Shown here piece after piece: positions 1-11,150 of a DNA stretch of 64,000 nucleotides; positions within the stretch are counted from its first letter, which is position 1, and each line of letters opens with the position of its first letter. The stretch is from NCBI GenBank assembly GCA_028554755.1, contig JAPTOF010000015.1, positions 7,998,001 to 8,062,000 of the forward strand, read 5' to 3'. The notes beneath the pieces were generated by a model. The model did no database searches, was not told the DNA's origin, and was given only the letters and a program-made list of their open reading frames with translations. This DNA comes from Cordia subcordata (lineage: Eukaryota; Streptophyta; Magnoliopsida; Boraginales; Cordiaceae). A program made the position numbers and the translations under genes.

Positions 1-1290
1 TTAACCCAGTCACCATCTCCTTTATTTCTCTTATCTATCCGCTCAAACACATCTATTGGTGTAACATCTAGATTCTTTTTCATCTATATAATAAATATTA
101 AAACATGAGGATACAACAATAAAGATTTATATACTTTATATGAACGCAAACACAAACCGCTTGTTGCCCCCATTCATCAAAACATATGGAACCACCAGTG
201 TGCAAGCAATAGGATCATCTATTTCTCCTTTTGCCTGGTTTTCTTTACTCACTTCATGTTGTTTTATCCAATTACCATTGTTCTAGAAGCCCACAAGCTC
301 TTCCCAATCCTTTTACTCAATCCAATTTGGTGGAAAGTCCTTCCAAGCATCGTGAGGTTCAACTTGTTTAGATTGTGTTATTGCATAATCTCTAGCATCG
401 AACAACAAGTTTTTCAGGCTGTTATTGGAATTTCGTAGCTAAATGTTATATGCAACATTCTCTTCCTCAGGTGTTGCAAACTTATAATATTGCTGTTTAC
501 ATTGCAAGACAAGAACATTAGAAATATACATGAAAAATATTATTAACTAAATTGTAATTAAACATGAAAATATAAATAATATTTATAGTTAACATTACCA
601 GAAAACCTTTCTACATAAGTTGTTTACAAGCTTCAGGAACCTTTAGGCATGACACCCAAGGACCCTTAAAGTGGCTGCTAATCATGTGTGACGCGTATCT
701 AACCCATTGTTCTCACTTGTAAGGATAGATTCTATGATGAAAATAAATTATAAAGTGTTACACGTAATAACTTTATTAACTTGTAACAATAATCAATTTA
801 TGCTTTATAACGCATACTTTCCATTTCTAATATATAATTCTTGTCAGCTCTCAAGATTCAAAGGAGAAGGCAAAGTAGCACCTTGACCTTTCTCATTGGT
901 CACCTCTCTCAATATAGCATCATTGTCATGAGTGCCACTGTCATGCTCTGATTAGAAAAAAAACACACACACGTACATGTTACCAAAATATACAAAACTT
1001 TAACATTTATCTTGGACAAAAGATACAAACAGTAATAATATACATGATTATAATCTTTACCTTGTAGAGGTGCAGAAGATGACGAAGTATGTTGGAGAGT
1101 ATTGTTTGCAAGAGCCAATGAAAGTGATTCTCGTGTTTTGGGAACAAATGATCCACCCCTTCCAATAGACAAAGATGCAGGTGTCTACTCTCTAACATCA
1201 TGTGATGTGTTTAAACTAGCTCCACCATGTGAACCTGACCAAGATACCAAAGATTTTGACAAGGCTTTTTTCCCATTACCCCGTAGAATC
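1..1290 (-). pseudogene. TNPA-like / Transposase_24-like CACTA second protein, fragment
   Basis: In plant CACTA elements a second protein lies downstream of TNP2; it binds the element ends and often carries the Ptta/En/Spm (Transposase_24) domain. Here a minus-strand frame starts near 1282 and has a Ser/Lys-rich N-terminus (MGKKALSKS). Further pieces near 740-600 and 440-120 contain a Trp-rich stretch with DWEELV followed by Lys/Asn/Arg-rich sequence, which resembles the Transposase_24 core. In-frame stops occur, for example twice within about 30 codons around 270-310. The frame runs off the window edge. The family match rests on position and weak motifs, so it is tentative. Confidence 0.45.
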
Positions 1291-1494
1291 TAGATTTTAT
1301 TAAATAAGCACATGCAATGCATGTAAATATAAGAGACAAGATTTTAACATAGCATTTAGATACAAGAAAAGAGAGATTATAACATAACGTGAAAAGGATA
1401 AATTGATCTGAAAGGAGAAGTGTATATGGTGAGGAAAATCAAGAAATCACTTCTGAACTTAGCTAATCTTAGAGTTTGGAGTGTAAACAAGATT

Positions 1495-1577
1495 GTTCTC
1501 TACTGAAAGTTCAAACATTTTGTAAACTTTTGTTGATATGAATGAAATCCTTACTTATTGAGCAAAAAAAAAAAAGT
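1495..1577 (+). mobile_element. Short 5'-truncated retroposon with poly(A) tail and 9-bp target duplication
   Basis: A segment of about 83 bases ends in a run of 12-13 A (about 1563-1575). It is flanked by identical 9-mers, AACAAGATT, at 1486-1494 and 1578-1586. A 3' poly(A) with a target duplication is the signature of LINE-type target-primed reverse transcription. The body (TGATATGAATGAAATCC just before the tail) looks like the 3' end of a transcript or of a LINE/SINE. It is too short to assign to a family. It sits between the two CACTA genes and so arrived after that element. Confidence 0.65.
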
Positions 1578-1670
1578 AACAAGATTATAAGATAACCCAA
1601 AAAGGATGAGATTAAGCATAACAAGAGTTCATTATTAATAATTACATGTTACGAATGACATCAAGCTTAG

Positions 1671-2628
1671 TTAATGTCACAATCACTATCCCCGTCAAAG
1701 TCTTCTTGCTTAGAATCTTCATTAGAGTCATCTTCATCATCATAATCATATTCTTCATCTTCTCCATCTTCTGCATCATCCTCTTCTTCAAGTTCTTCAT
1801 CTTCATTTATGACCTTCTCTTTTTTGAAGAACATTGATTTTAGGCCAACAGTGCACTTGTCTCAACTTCTTCATCCTCTTCTCCTCCACCATAAAAAATA
1901 TCAGCACTATCCAAATTGGTGTCAATATCAATGAGAATTGCTTGGACACTTCATCTTCTTGATAAACACCATCAACAATGTTGTTTTTATTGGCATCCAA
2001 ACCAAGATATTCAGCTGTAGGAAACATTCTTTGTGCTTTAGTCTTGCAAATTGCCCACCAATTCTCCTTCCCAATAGGATAAGAAGTGTAATACACTTGT
2101 TAGGCTTGAGATGCTAATATAAATGACTCGTAAACACTAATCTTAGACTGGTGATTTACTTCTACAATGCCATATTTGAGGTGAATTACAGTCCCTTTTT
2201 TGTAATTAACCATCTACATTAAACTAAGTAACTAAATTGAAATCAGTATAGTGCAACTGAATGATCTGCGCAATTACACCATAATAGTCATACTCGTAGT
2301 CCTTTTTCCTGCTCCCTCGTATACATACACCATAATTTTGTGTTTTCATATCTTGTCCTTTTTCCTCAGTGTGGAACTTGTAACCATTCACAAAATATCC
2401 TTGACAGCTAGTAACAACTCTACCTGGACCAAGGATCAATTCTTTCAACTGCGGACTAATGTCTATGTTCCTTTCTAAACACATTGGTACGGCACCATCG
2501 AACCAAATTCTTTTCACGCAACTTTGCAAGACGATCATCACTAAGAGTATGATTCGTATGACGCATTTTATTGCCAAAATCCCAATGTTCATAAAAAGCA
2601 CAAAAGATAGTATTATTAACTTAAACAT
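1671..2628 (-). pseudogene. TNP2 transposase C-terminal part: DUF4216 and acidic tail
   Basis: This is the C-terminal third of the CACTA TNP2 protein. A 134-codon piece (2628-2224) contains GYFVNGYKFHTEE and a block with YYGVIAQIIQL, the typical DUF4216 layout. A second piece (2096-1803) contains VYYTSYPIGKENWWAICK, the usual end of the same domain. Another frame, from about 1815 to a TAA at 1671, is almost all Asp and Glu, an acidic tail that often ends TNP2 proteins. The pieces lie in different frames and are separated by about 130 bases that may hold an intron or frameshifts. The gene is broken, but domain order is intact. Confidence 0.8.
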
Positions 2629-2781
2629 TATTTATGTTTCAAAACAAAGAAACAAACTAAGATTTGAATTTTCATACTGTATATGTTGTTGAACTAATTC
2701 TTCATTACAATTATGAAGAATGTATAACTTGGTAGCATTGAACTCTTCATCAGTTAAATACCGAGAAATCCCTTGTTCGAG

Positions 2782-3440
2782 CTAGCACCCTAGGTATGTG
2801 AAAATTGAGAGTCTCCCGTTCCTTTCCACTTCTCCACCATTATTATTCCTTGGAATTTGATTTCTCCCTGTAATCACTTGAGACTCGAAATATTTCAAAC
2901 AAAATTGAGATGTCTCTTCAATTAAGTATGCTTTCATAATGGATCCTTCCACAAAAGCCTTATTCCTAACTTTTTCTTTAAATTCCTCATACGTCTCTAC
3001 AAACATTTCATCTTAAAAGATAACCACTTAATTTAATAGGCAATAAAATACAAGTGGATCGAGAATTACATCTCAAACACAAACATCCAACGGTATTGTA
3101 CAGGACCACCGACTTTTTCTTCGTAAGGCAAATGAATTGGTAGATATTCCATCGAGTTGAGGAATCCTGGTAGAAAGAATTTCTCAAGTTTGCAAAGGAT
3201 ATCTGCGATGTTCGCCTCTATCTTCTCCATGGTCTATCTTTAAGGATGTTGCACACAAACCATGAAAGAATATGCTAAACTCAGTTATTACTTCCCATAT
3301 AGGTTGTGGCAACAAATTACGAAAAGCAATTGGCAACAACCTTTCCATAAATACATGACAATCATGTGTTTATAACCCATGGAATGTCAGATCATTTATA
3401 TTGACACTTTTGGCAATATTTGATGTATAGCCATCTGGAA
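2782..3440 (-). pseudogene. TNP2 transposase DUF4218 region
   Basis: The DUF4218 domain follows the TNP2 catalytic core in plant CACTA transposases. Around 3235-3060 the minus strand encodes FLPGFLNSMEYLPIHLPYE and then KVGGPVQYRWMF. A further frame (3006-2782) begins MFVETYEEFKEKVRNKAF and includes VEGSI, the characteristic DUF4218 sequence. About 55 bases between the pieces could be an intron or an insertion. The domain function is unknown. Stops near 3375 and other lesions make this part of the same broken gene. Confidence 0.8.
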
Positions 3441-3474
3441 GCTTTAGATCCTTTACCTAGGTACATACTTTCTT

Positions 3475-4834
3475 TCATTTCTTGACAAGATATATTTTGC
3501 TTTTGGCCTTTTTTTTGTTTGTCCTTCTATCAAAATACAAATGCATCTTGTCACAATTACAATATTCTATTACATCTTTACGAGCTTTTACACTGCCTTT
3601 ACTCTTGCCTTTTACATTCAGCACTATGTTCAACACATTATTGAAAACATTTTGCTCAATATGTATCATATTAAGATTATGTCCAATCAGATTGTTGTGC
3701 CAATATGGAAACTCCCAAAAAATATAAATCTTGGTCCAATTATGGGACACTCCATAGCCTGGCCACATTTGATTTCTTGATGCTTTGCCAAAATTGATTT
3801 GCTCAAAACATGATAATCTAGATAACACTTCATCATTTGTCAACCGAGGTGGAAGTGGATCATGTTCAACCCTATCTTTCTTGAAAACATGTGCTAAATT
3901 GCGATATGGATAGTCTTGAGGCAAAAATTGAAGGTGACAATCAAAGAATGAAGCCTTACCACCATTTTTCAAGGTAAATGCCTTAAACTACTCCATGCAA
4001 TAAGGACAAGCCATTCTTCCATGAGTCCTCCAACTCGACATCATTCCGTATGCTAGAAAATCACCTATTGTCCATATTAGTGCAGCCTTCATTACAAAGT
4101 TCGTACTTGTGCACATATCATACGTCAGGGCCCCATGATCGCATAATGTGTTTAGCTCATCTCTTAATGGCCTTAAGTATACACAAAGATTGTTCTCTGG
4201 GCTACGAGGATCGGGAATGAGTAGCGTCAAGAACAACACGACATTTTTTATACACATGGTCGGTGGAAGATTGTAACATGTCACATAAATTGGCCAACAT
4301 GAATATGGGGCAGATCTGTTACCAAATGGATTAAAACCATTTGTACATAATCCCAACCTTATATTACGAGCTTGATTATCAAACTTTGGATAACATGAAT
4401 CAAAATGCTTCCATGCTTCTCCATTTAATAGGTGGATCAATTCACCTTCTTCTCGACAAGCATGTTTATGCCAAGTCATGTGTTTGGATGTTTTCTTGGA
4501 CAAATAACCTTTGAAGTATAGGCGTGATTGAGAGGTGTTGCAAAATTTTGAAAGGAACGTTCTTTTTCTTCCTTTTAGATGTGTCTCGTTCCTTGCAACG
4601 TTTATGCCCACACACTTTACGTAAATCAAGGGCAGCATCATCCTTTCAATATAACATATAATTATTTGCACATGCATCAATCTTGATATATTCAAGCCCT
4701 AATGCCTTCATCATCTTTTTGGCCTCGTAAAAGTTGTCTGGTAATGTATTAAGAGGCAACATGCTTTTCAAGCAGCTAATGACATGATCAAAACAACTCT
4801 CACTCATGTTATGCTCAAATTTAATATTCATCAA
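3475..4834 (-). pseudogene. TNP2-type CACTA transposase core (Transposase_21)
   Basis: This is the catalytic region of the CACTA transposase, which cuts and joins element ends in the nucleus. Overlapping frames at 4834-4646, 4695-3988 and 3972-3475 together give the family pattern: KHMTWHKHACREEGELIH, GEAWKHFDSCYP, RNIRLGLCTNGFNPFG, PYSCWPIYVTCYNLPPTMC, LLIPDPRSPENNLCVYLRPL, then FLAYG...CPYC and, in the last frame, IFWEFPYWHNNLIGHNLN and MIHIEQNVFNN. The first two pieces are offset by a frameshift near 4690. The usual Asp of the DGFNPF block is Asn here. Frameshifts plus that change make an active product unlikely. Confidence 0.88.
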
Positions 4835-4874
4835 CTACGAGATTACTAATATCGTACTGTGTCTTATATCCTTT

Positions 4875-5282
4875 CTATAATGGTTGCTCTGCATCCGCCA
4901 ATAGTTTATAAAACTTTGCTACATTAGGATTTAGTTCTTCTGTCTCATTCCTGTCTTCCCAGTGAAATTGATGTCCAGTAACATCAATTACCATGACCAC
5001 GTATGGATTTCTTGATTTTGTTTGAATGGATGAACTACTTTGTAGGGGTACATCATCTTCCCCATGTCTCACCCACTTAGTATAGCAACGCAAGAACCCA
5101 TTATGTAGTAGATGATTTGTCACTTCATCCTTACCCAAATAATTCCTTAATTTGCACTTTGTACAAAGATACCTAATATTCCCATTATTCACTGGTCCAT
5201 TTTTGTACGTAAAATCAAGGAACTCTTTCACCCCAGCAATATATTCATCAATTATCCAATTATTCCTTATCCAACAATACAT
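4875..5282 (-). pseudogene. TNP2 N-terminal transposase-associated domain (Transpos_assoc)
   Basis: A 135-codon frame opens at 5282 with MYCWIRNNWIIDEYIAGV. It carries YLCTKCK, then EVTNHLLHNGFLRCYTKWVR followed by HGE. The CxxC, the HL...GF...Y..W spacing and the HGE are hallmarks of the transposase-associated domain at the N-terminus of plant TNP2 proteins, thought to bind zinc or nucleic acid. It is uninterrupted here and ends in a stop at 4875. The ATG at 5282 is the likely TNP2 start because the family begins close to this domain. Confidence 0.85.
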
Positions 5283-8200
5283 CTAATTTCGATCTACAAA
5301 CATTTTGTCCCTAACAAAGTTAATAACCGTAAATTAAACTCATGTCTATAAGCCTATCTATGCATTTGTTTAATTATTTGAGAAGAGAATATAAATTTAA
5401 AGACTAATAATAGCTTGTTTGCTTGCTTAATCTTAATTTTTTATTTTTTAATTTTTAATTTTTAACATTTTAATGAAAAGATTTATGATCCCTTCTAAAC
5501 AATCTATTAAACAAGTTTTAAATCAAAAAGGGATGCACATATCACAAGTAATGAAAATCATAAAAGATTTTCTTATTGCAACAAAAGGAAATTTTAATCG
5601 CAAAAAACAAATATAACTGCCAAGTTTGTAGTCAATGATGTGATAATCATAACTTAATCACTTGTGACTATGAAAAATAGGAATGTCTGGGCGAAGACTT
5701 AAAAAATCCCACACACACATAAATATAGTTGAGTCCAAGACCAAATAATGAAAAGAAAGATATAATGTCAAATAGACCAAGTTGAAGATATAACTGGTTT
5801 CTTATTTTACAATCATTTCATCAAAATTGATTACTTCTAAACTCATTGAACAACTTACCTTGAGTCCTAACCACAAATCTTTATACTCTGCAAATTAAAT
5901 CCCCAGATGTGCAAATCGAATCCCAAGCTCAAACCTTTACTAAGTTTAGCTGCTACACATCAATAAGAAAGAAAGAAAGAAATGTTTGTATACCAAATTA
6001 TATACCAACGAAGAATGGTTCTCCAATCTTGGACACAAATGGGGCTACGGGTTTAAATTCCCTCGTAATGTTTTTCTCTTTTTCTTTTCTTTCTCGTAAG
6101 GTTAAAGTTATGAGAGAGATTATAAAATGATTTCACAACTTTGATTCTCTCGTAAAATAGTTAGCATAGGTCCAAATCCAAGAGAATGTGGAGCATGTAA
6201 TACTATCTTTGGGACATTATCCATGAATGGAACTGAAGTTGCCATATTTGTTATTCACAGCCATTTGTAGTTATTTGCTCGTGTATAAGTATCCTACTTT
6301 AAAATAATCCAAAAACACATAATCCTAGCCATCCATTGTGATGATTGCTGGTTGAGAGATTATGTGGAATCATAATGTTATGACATCACAAGAAGATTCA
6401 AATCTTTAGTATGTAAATGGGGGATTCACATCTTGCCAAAATACAATAGATTATCTAATGCAAATGATTGTATATGGAGTTGCTCAATTTGTTCAACAAA
6501 AATAAAGAGATTTAGCACTTTTATAGTTTTATACCTATGTGGATGTTGCCAATAGTGGCTTCCATGTTTTTACAACTTTCCAAAATGATAACGCAACCAT
6601 CAATTTCAACATAAAAGCACGCCCCTTACTCTATTTCCTATCTGTAATAGCGGGGCGGGGAGTCTCAGAAGCACTTACAACCCATTCACACTATTTTACT
6701 GTCATGCACTAATTAATTTAGTCATAAATCATATAACACCACAATTTGCATGACCGTAAATTTCTCGAAGTGGTAAGTTAAAAGGCCCACCCAGTTAGAC
6801 AATCTCATTCTCCTATGGTAGCATCTTCTCGATAATCATTCTTACACTCATGTTAGCCACAAGACCAAGAATTATAGAAATTCTTCAAGCAAATTACAGT
6901 GGAGTTGTCTTTAATGCTGAAGAATTCCTTGACTAGCTTTTAGCTAACACCATTACTAGCTCAATTCAATAGTTCCTAGAAACCAATAGACACAATTTCT
7001 CATAGTTTATCACTCCCACAATAAAGGACAGGCTAGTATACAAAACTCTTGCTATGCGTAGGGGTTCACACTACACTATAAAATTTCATGTGCCGCCCCT
7101 AAAAGTATTATACCATAAAGCTCTACTATTTTTGGCATATAGTGGGTACTTAAAAAATTCAATACTCAAAAATATTTTCAGAAAAAATATTAAAAAATTT
7201 TAAAAACAAAAGGAGAAAAAACACAAAAAAAGGGGAAAAAATAGCTATTCATATATTAAAAACAAACAAAAAATCACAATTCGTATACTAGCTACTACTT
7301 GAATTTACATAAATATCACCAATAAATTCACACATAACAAAACATAAATTTTAGAAGAATAAATATTTCAACAAAATTGCTATAACTACATCAATTTTCA
7401 GAGAGAAAAAAAAATATAAACTAAAAAAGAAGCAAAAGAAACAAAAAGAAAAAAATGCCATTGTAATACAATTAGTATATTTTCCATTTCTATAAAGACG
7501 TAAGGATAACCACAAATTCACTTTTATATGCACCTAAAATTACATACATTTACAAACTAACATAATATATGTAAAGAGAGAAACAACTAATAGTGTCAAT
7601 AGGACGAACCGTAATTTCAAAATGAGTCCCTTTGAGAGTTTTCATAGTAGTGAGAGTAGAAACTCACTTGAGAACGTCTTGGTGGTGGTGGTGAGTGGCG
7701 ACGATGTTGGAGTCGACAAACGTCGTGGTGGTGGGCAAGGGAATTTTGGAAACAGTCGAGGAGATTTTGGGGGAATGGTTTTTTGGGAGCAGTCGAGGGT
7801 TAATTAGGGACCCTTAATTTGATTAAAAAAATTCATATATATATATATGTACACATTGAATATATATTTTTTTTGGCTGGGCAAAGAGAGTGTGAATATA
7901 TATATGTACGCACACATGTAAATGTAATTGGATAATTATATTTTTCATATAATATATTTATCATTGAACATATTTTTCACATAATTATATATATAATAAA
8001 ATATAATATATACACACACATGTAAATGTAATTAGATAATTTGAATAAATTGATTAAAGTTCTCAACTTAGGCTGAGTCTTACAGTGCATTTGGCAGAGC
8101 TTGACTTTAGTTCAAACTAATATCTTGTTATCCTTTGTTTGAATTTAAACATAATACCTTGTTGGCGTTGTTTCTATATTTATGTGAACTTGTCTTTTAA

Positions 8201-9580
8201 ATTTTAAAGGATTTTTAATATTTTTTCATAATTTTTTGAATTAAAAGAAAACAAAGATCCTCACATAGCCATACTACCATATATAATTCATCATATTTTA
8301 GTGAAAAAATAACAATACAAACTACTTTAACTTTTATTAGTATTAAAACTTTTCATTTAAATCCTAAAACATTCAAAACTATTTTCAAAATCTAAAAAAT
8401 AGATCAATACTGAAATTGGCGCATTTATTGTTTTTATAAACCTTTTTCTTTATGTCAATTAATTTGCATGGCAATTGTAGGTAAATTATATGGGTTAAGG
8501 AATGATGATTTATGAACAAACATTTCTTTATATGGCGTATCTTATTATTGATGATAATATCATAGAAAACATTCTGTTATTGATAGAAAAACACTATATC
8601 ACATGACATTTCAAATTGCATTAGAATGCAAGATGAACTAAAGCTTTATTATGTAAAGGTTAATTGAGGTGCAACTATAAATACAATATTACGTATGTAT
8701 AAGTGCTACATACAATAAAATACGACAAAAAAGATATTATAATATGTATAATGTATGTAGTATGACTTTTGTAAAAGGGAATCTCAATTGCGGTGCAACT
8801 ATAAATATATTATTATATTATCATATTATCATGGTTTTCTTTGTCTCTCACAAACATGTATCATGTCATATTTTTAGAAACTCGAATATTATGCCCAGAG
8901 CAATTAGCTTAATAGTAAAATATAATTTTAAACAGTGACTGGTTTATGTTCAATGGGGTAATGGCTAGTTTGGATTGTGTTTTTTTTTTTTTAAGTGAAA
9001 AAAGTATTGGAAAAATTAAATATTTTATTGTTGAAGAAAATTGAAACTACACTATTTTTAAAATTTATTTAAGTACTTATTATAAAAAGTTTGAAAAGAC
9101 AATCAATCCAGATGAGTCATAAGATAAATTCATATCAGTTACGCTCTCATAGTAACGTGATGGATAAATATTAACCATTTATATACATATAATAATATTA
9201 TCACAATCATTCATGAAATTCATATATAAAAAATTAATCAGCTAAAATATAATTAAGTCAAATAGAGCTAGACCTAAACAAATACTCCCTTCAACAACCT
9301 TAAAAAACACTTTTTATTAGTTGATAGAAAATATTGTTCTAAAGAATTAAGTGAAATGATTAGATAGCAATTTGTTGTGAATAAAAATGAAATAAAAATA
9401 AAAATATAATAAAAATTAGATATTATTAAAGGTAAAAATTAAAAACTAAAAAAATTAAAAATTTTAAAAATAAAAAATAAAAAAATGAAAACAATATAGA
9501 GCAAACAAGAATAGGATCTAAAATATTTGCATTTTCTTAAACTAGATTTCCCTTCACCTTTTTTTTTTAATTTCAAATTA
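5283..9580. other. AT-rich CACTA 5' leader with no recognised gene
   Basis: This interval between the TNP2 start and the subterminal repeats is strongly AT-rich and has no reading frame I can tie to a family. It includes A- and T-rich runs (about 7140-7260 and 9360-9490), TA-rich stretches (about 7840-8020), a short GGT run near 7680 and a GC-richer patch near 6640-6660. CACTA elements often have long leaders and may capture host DNA, but I see no captured exon here. Confidence 0.5.
8968..9113. mobile_element. Possible small MITE
   Basis: A stretch of about 146 bases begins GTTTGGATTGTGTTTTTT and ends AAAGACAATCAATCCAGAT. The ends are imperfect inverted repeats, sharing TGGATTG and a T-run. 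The inside is AT-rich and non-coding. I see no clear target duplication, so the call is weak. Confidence 0.25.
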
Positions 9581-9589
9581 GTGGTTGAT

Positions 9590-10044
9590 TTACAAATCTG
9601 TTGCTAAATTTAGCAACTGATTATAATTCAGTTGGTAAATTATCGACCAACTATTTTTCAATCGTTGAATTAGCGACTGGTTCAATTTTGGTTGCTAAAT
9701 TTAGCAACCGTTAATATTTCCTCAGTAAATTAGTGACGGAAAAAGAATTGGTCGTTAAACCTTAGGGACCGAAAATGAAGCGATCGCTAATTTGGGGATT
9801 GAAACTAAATTGGTAGCTAAATTAGAGACAAAATGTGAATTGGTCAGTAATTTAGTGACCAAAATAAAACGGTCGCTAAATTTATTGATCGATAGTTAAT
9901 CGGTCGCTAAACTTAGCTACCGATACTATTATTGGTCACTAAAAATGATCAAAAATTATATTTAGCAACCAAAATTTGTTTGGTCACTAAATCTATAAAT
10001 TAGTAACAGATATTGAGCGGTCGCTAATTTTCAGTCGCTAAAAG
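9590..10044. repeat. CACTA subterminal repeat array with palindromic units
   Basis: About 14 degenerate copies of a GGTCGCTAAATT / AATTTAGCAACC unit occur in both orientations over 450 bases, roughly every 30 bases. Several form near-perfect palindromes, such as TTGCTAAATTTAGCAA at 9601-9616 and a 20-base one at 9690-9709. Subterminal arrays of this kind are where the TNPA-type protein binds in known En/Spm elements. Assigning that role here is inference from position. Confidence 0.8.
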
Positions 10045-10061
10045 CTAGTTTTCTAGTAGTG
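10045..10061 (-). repeat. CACTA terminal inverted repeat (5' end)
   Basis: On the minus strand the terminus reads CACTACTAGAAAACTAG, starting with the diagnostic CACTA. It lies directly outside the subterminal array and in the right orientation for the TNP2 gene. The next bases, TTT at 10062-10064, would be one copy of the 3-bp target duplication. Confidence 0.85.
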
Positions 10062-11150
10062 TTTAAAGTGTGCACACAAGTAAGGAGTTTACTAACAAAA
10101 TAGAATGGTCCCCCTATTGTTGATAGGAAGCTTATCACCTCACCTTTTATAGCCGCGACTGATCCTACAAAGAATCAGATAATCCCCTTAATGACTTGTT
10201 CTGGGATACGTGACCTAGAAAACAAAGAAAGCTAAGTATTGGTATGGTACCGACCGAACAGCCTTTGATGCCTAAGTTAGTATTTTACTCTTATAGTAAG
10301 TTTTAGGATGGATTGAAGGGTGTAGAATAGAGTTAACTTATTTAGAAGTGAGGGGCCCTATTTATAGTTTAGGGAGAATGATACGTGTCACCTTAACTGT
10401 TCATACAGGTGGTCATTGGACTCATCGAGATCATGGTCAGAAGAACTTGTCGAGTTGGTTGCCAAACCTAGCCTGGGGAGATCTTATCGGGAAGTTGTCG
10501 ATTGGGCTTGTGATATTGCTCGATCCCGTATCATTAGCCCCTATTTAGTGACGTGTTGTATCGGGATGTCGCCAAATGCTTCCTGATCAGTTGATTGTAT
10601 ACTTAGGCATTTTCTTAGCCTCCTGGCACACGTAGATAGATCACCTTGTTTTTTCTTGTACGCGTGTGTATTACACAAAATGATGTGCCTGTCTATAATG
10701 ACGGTGCCTCTTGGAAACACGTGACAGATTCGCCTGTTCAATCACAACTCTTTGCTTAACCAGCGTTTTATTTTTGTTTTTGAATTTCAAATCATCTTAT
10801 TTGTAAGGTATAAATACTGTTTTCACCATTTTGATGTCATTTCTTAGCTATTTGTTTCTGCATTCACTTAGTAGCTTTTCTCCTACTTTCAAGCTTTCTT
10901 TGCTCATTTTTTGTGCATTTAATAGTTCATCGTCTCCTTCTTTACAGAGCATCTCTGGCGTGTCCATTCTAGCTACCTTCCTTTATCAAGGAATTATTTC
11001 CTTTCACTTCAAAAAGCTTTAGATTTCTCCTTCTTAGGTACGCTTGCCTTTGAACCCTTTATTTTACTTGTTTTTTTAATTATTTTTGACGAGTTAGCCC
11101 CTACGTTTTTTATAATTTTCTCTCTTCTTCCATTCTCTTTGTGCGTTTGA
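10062..11150 (+). promoter_or_regulatory. Promoter-like 5' region with TATA box at 10809-10816
   Basis: There is no credible coding frame between the CACTA end and the next gene. A good TATA box (TATAAATA, 10809-10816) lies about 340 bases before the ATG at 11151. The 300 bases after it are pyrimidine-rich, as expected for a plant 5' leader. The upstream part could be an LTR or the promoter of the element carrying the 11151-12284 gene, but I cannot find a matching second copy. Confidence 0.4.

Larger units (their letters stand above)
1..10061 (-). mobile_element. CACTA (En/Spm-type) DNA transposon, 5' part, decayed
   Basis: The element reads on the minus strand. Its 5' end is the CACTA terminus at 10061, and its 3' end lies beyond position 1. 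In order it holds a terminal inverted repeat, about 450 bases of subterminal palindromic repeats, a long AT-rich leader, a TNP2-type transposase gene (5282 to 1671) and a second TNPA-like frame (from about 1290 to the window edge). This order is typical of plant CACTA elements. Both genes carry several stops and frameshifts, so this copy cannot make its own transposase. More than 10 kb is present. The missing 3' end prevents checking the second inverted repeat and the 3-bp target duplication. Confidence 0.85.

Noticed and set aside
7061..7660. A possible nested mini-CACTA element (CACTACACTATAAAA near 7070 and TAGTAGTG near 7648)
   Set aside because: The ends share only six bases and there are no subterminal repeats or target duplication; chance in AT-rich DNA is likely.
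7622..7807. A Gly-rich 61-codon frame
   Set aside because: It is low-complexity, made by GGT/GTG repeats, has no family match and lies on the strand opposite to the CACTA genes.
10348..10741. Small frames upstream of the PF04195-like gene
   Set aside because: They are short, have no conserved motif and lie in a promoter-like region.
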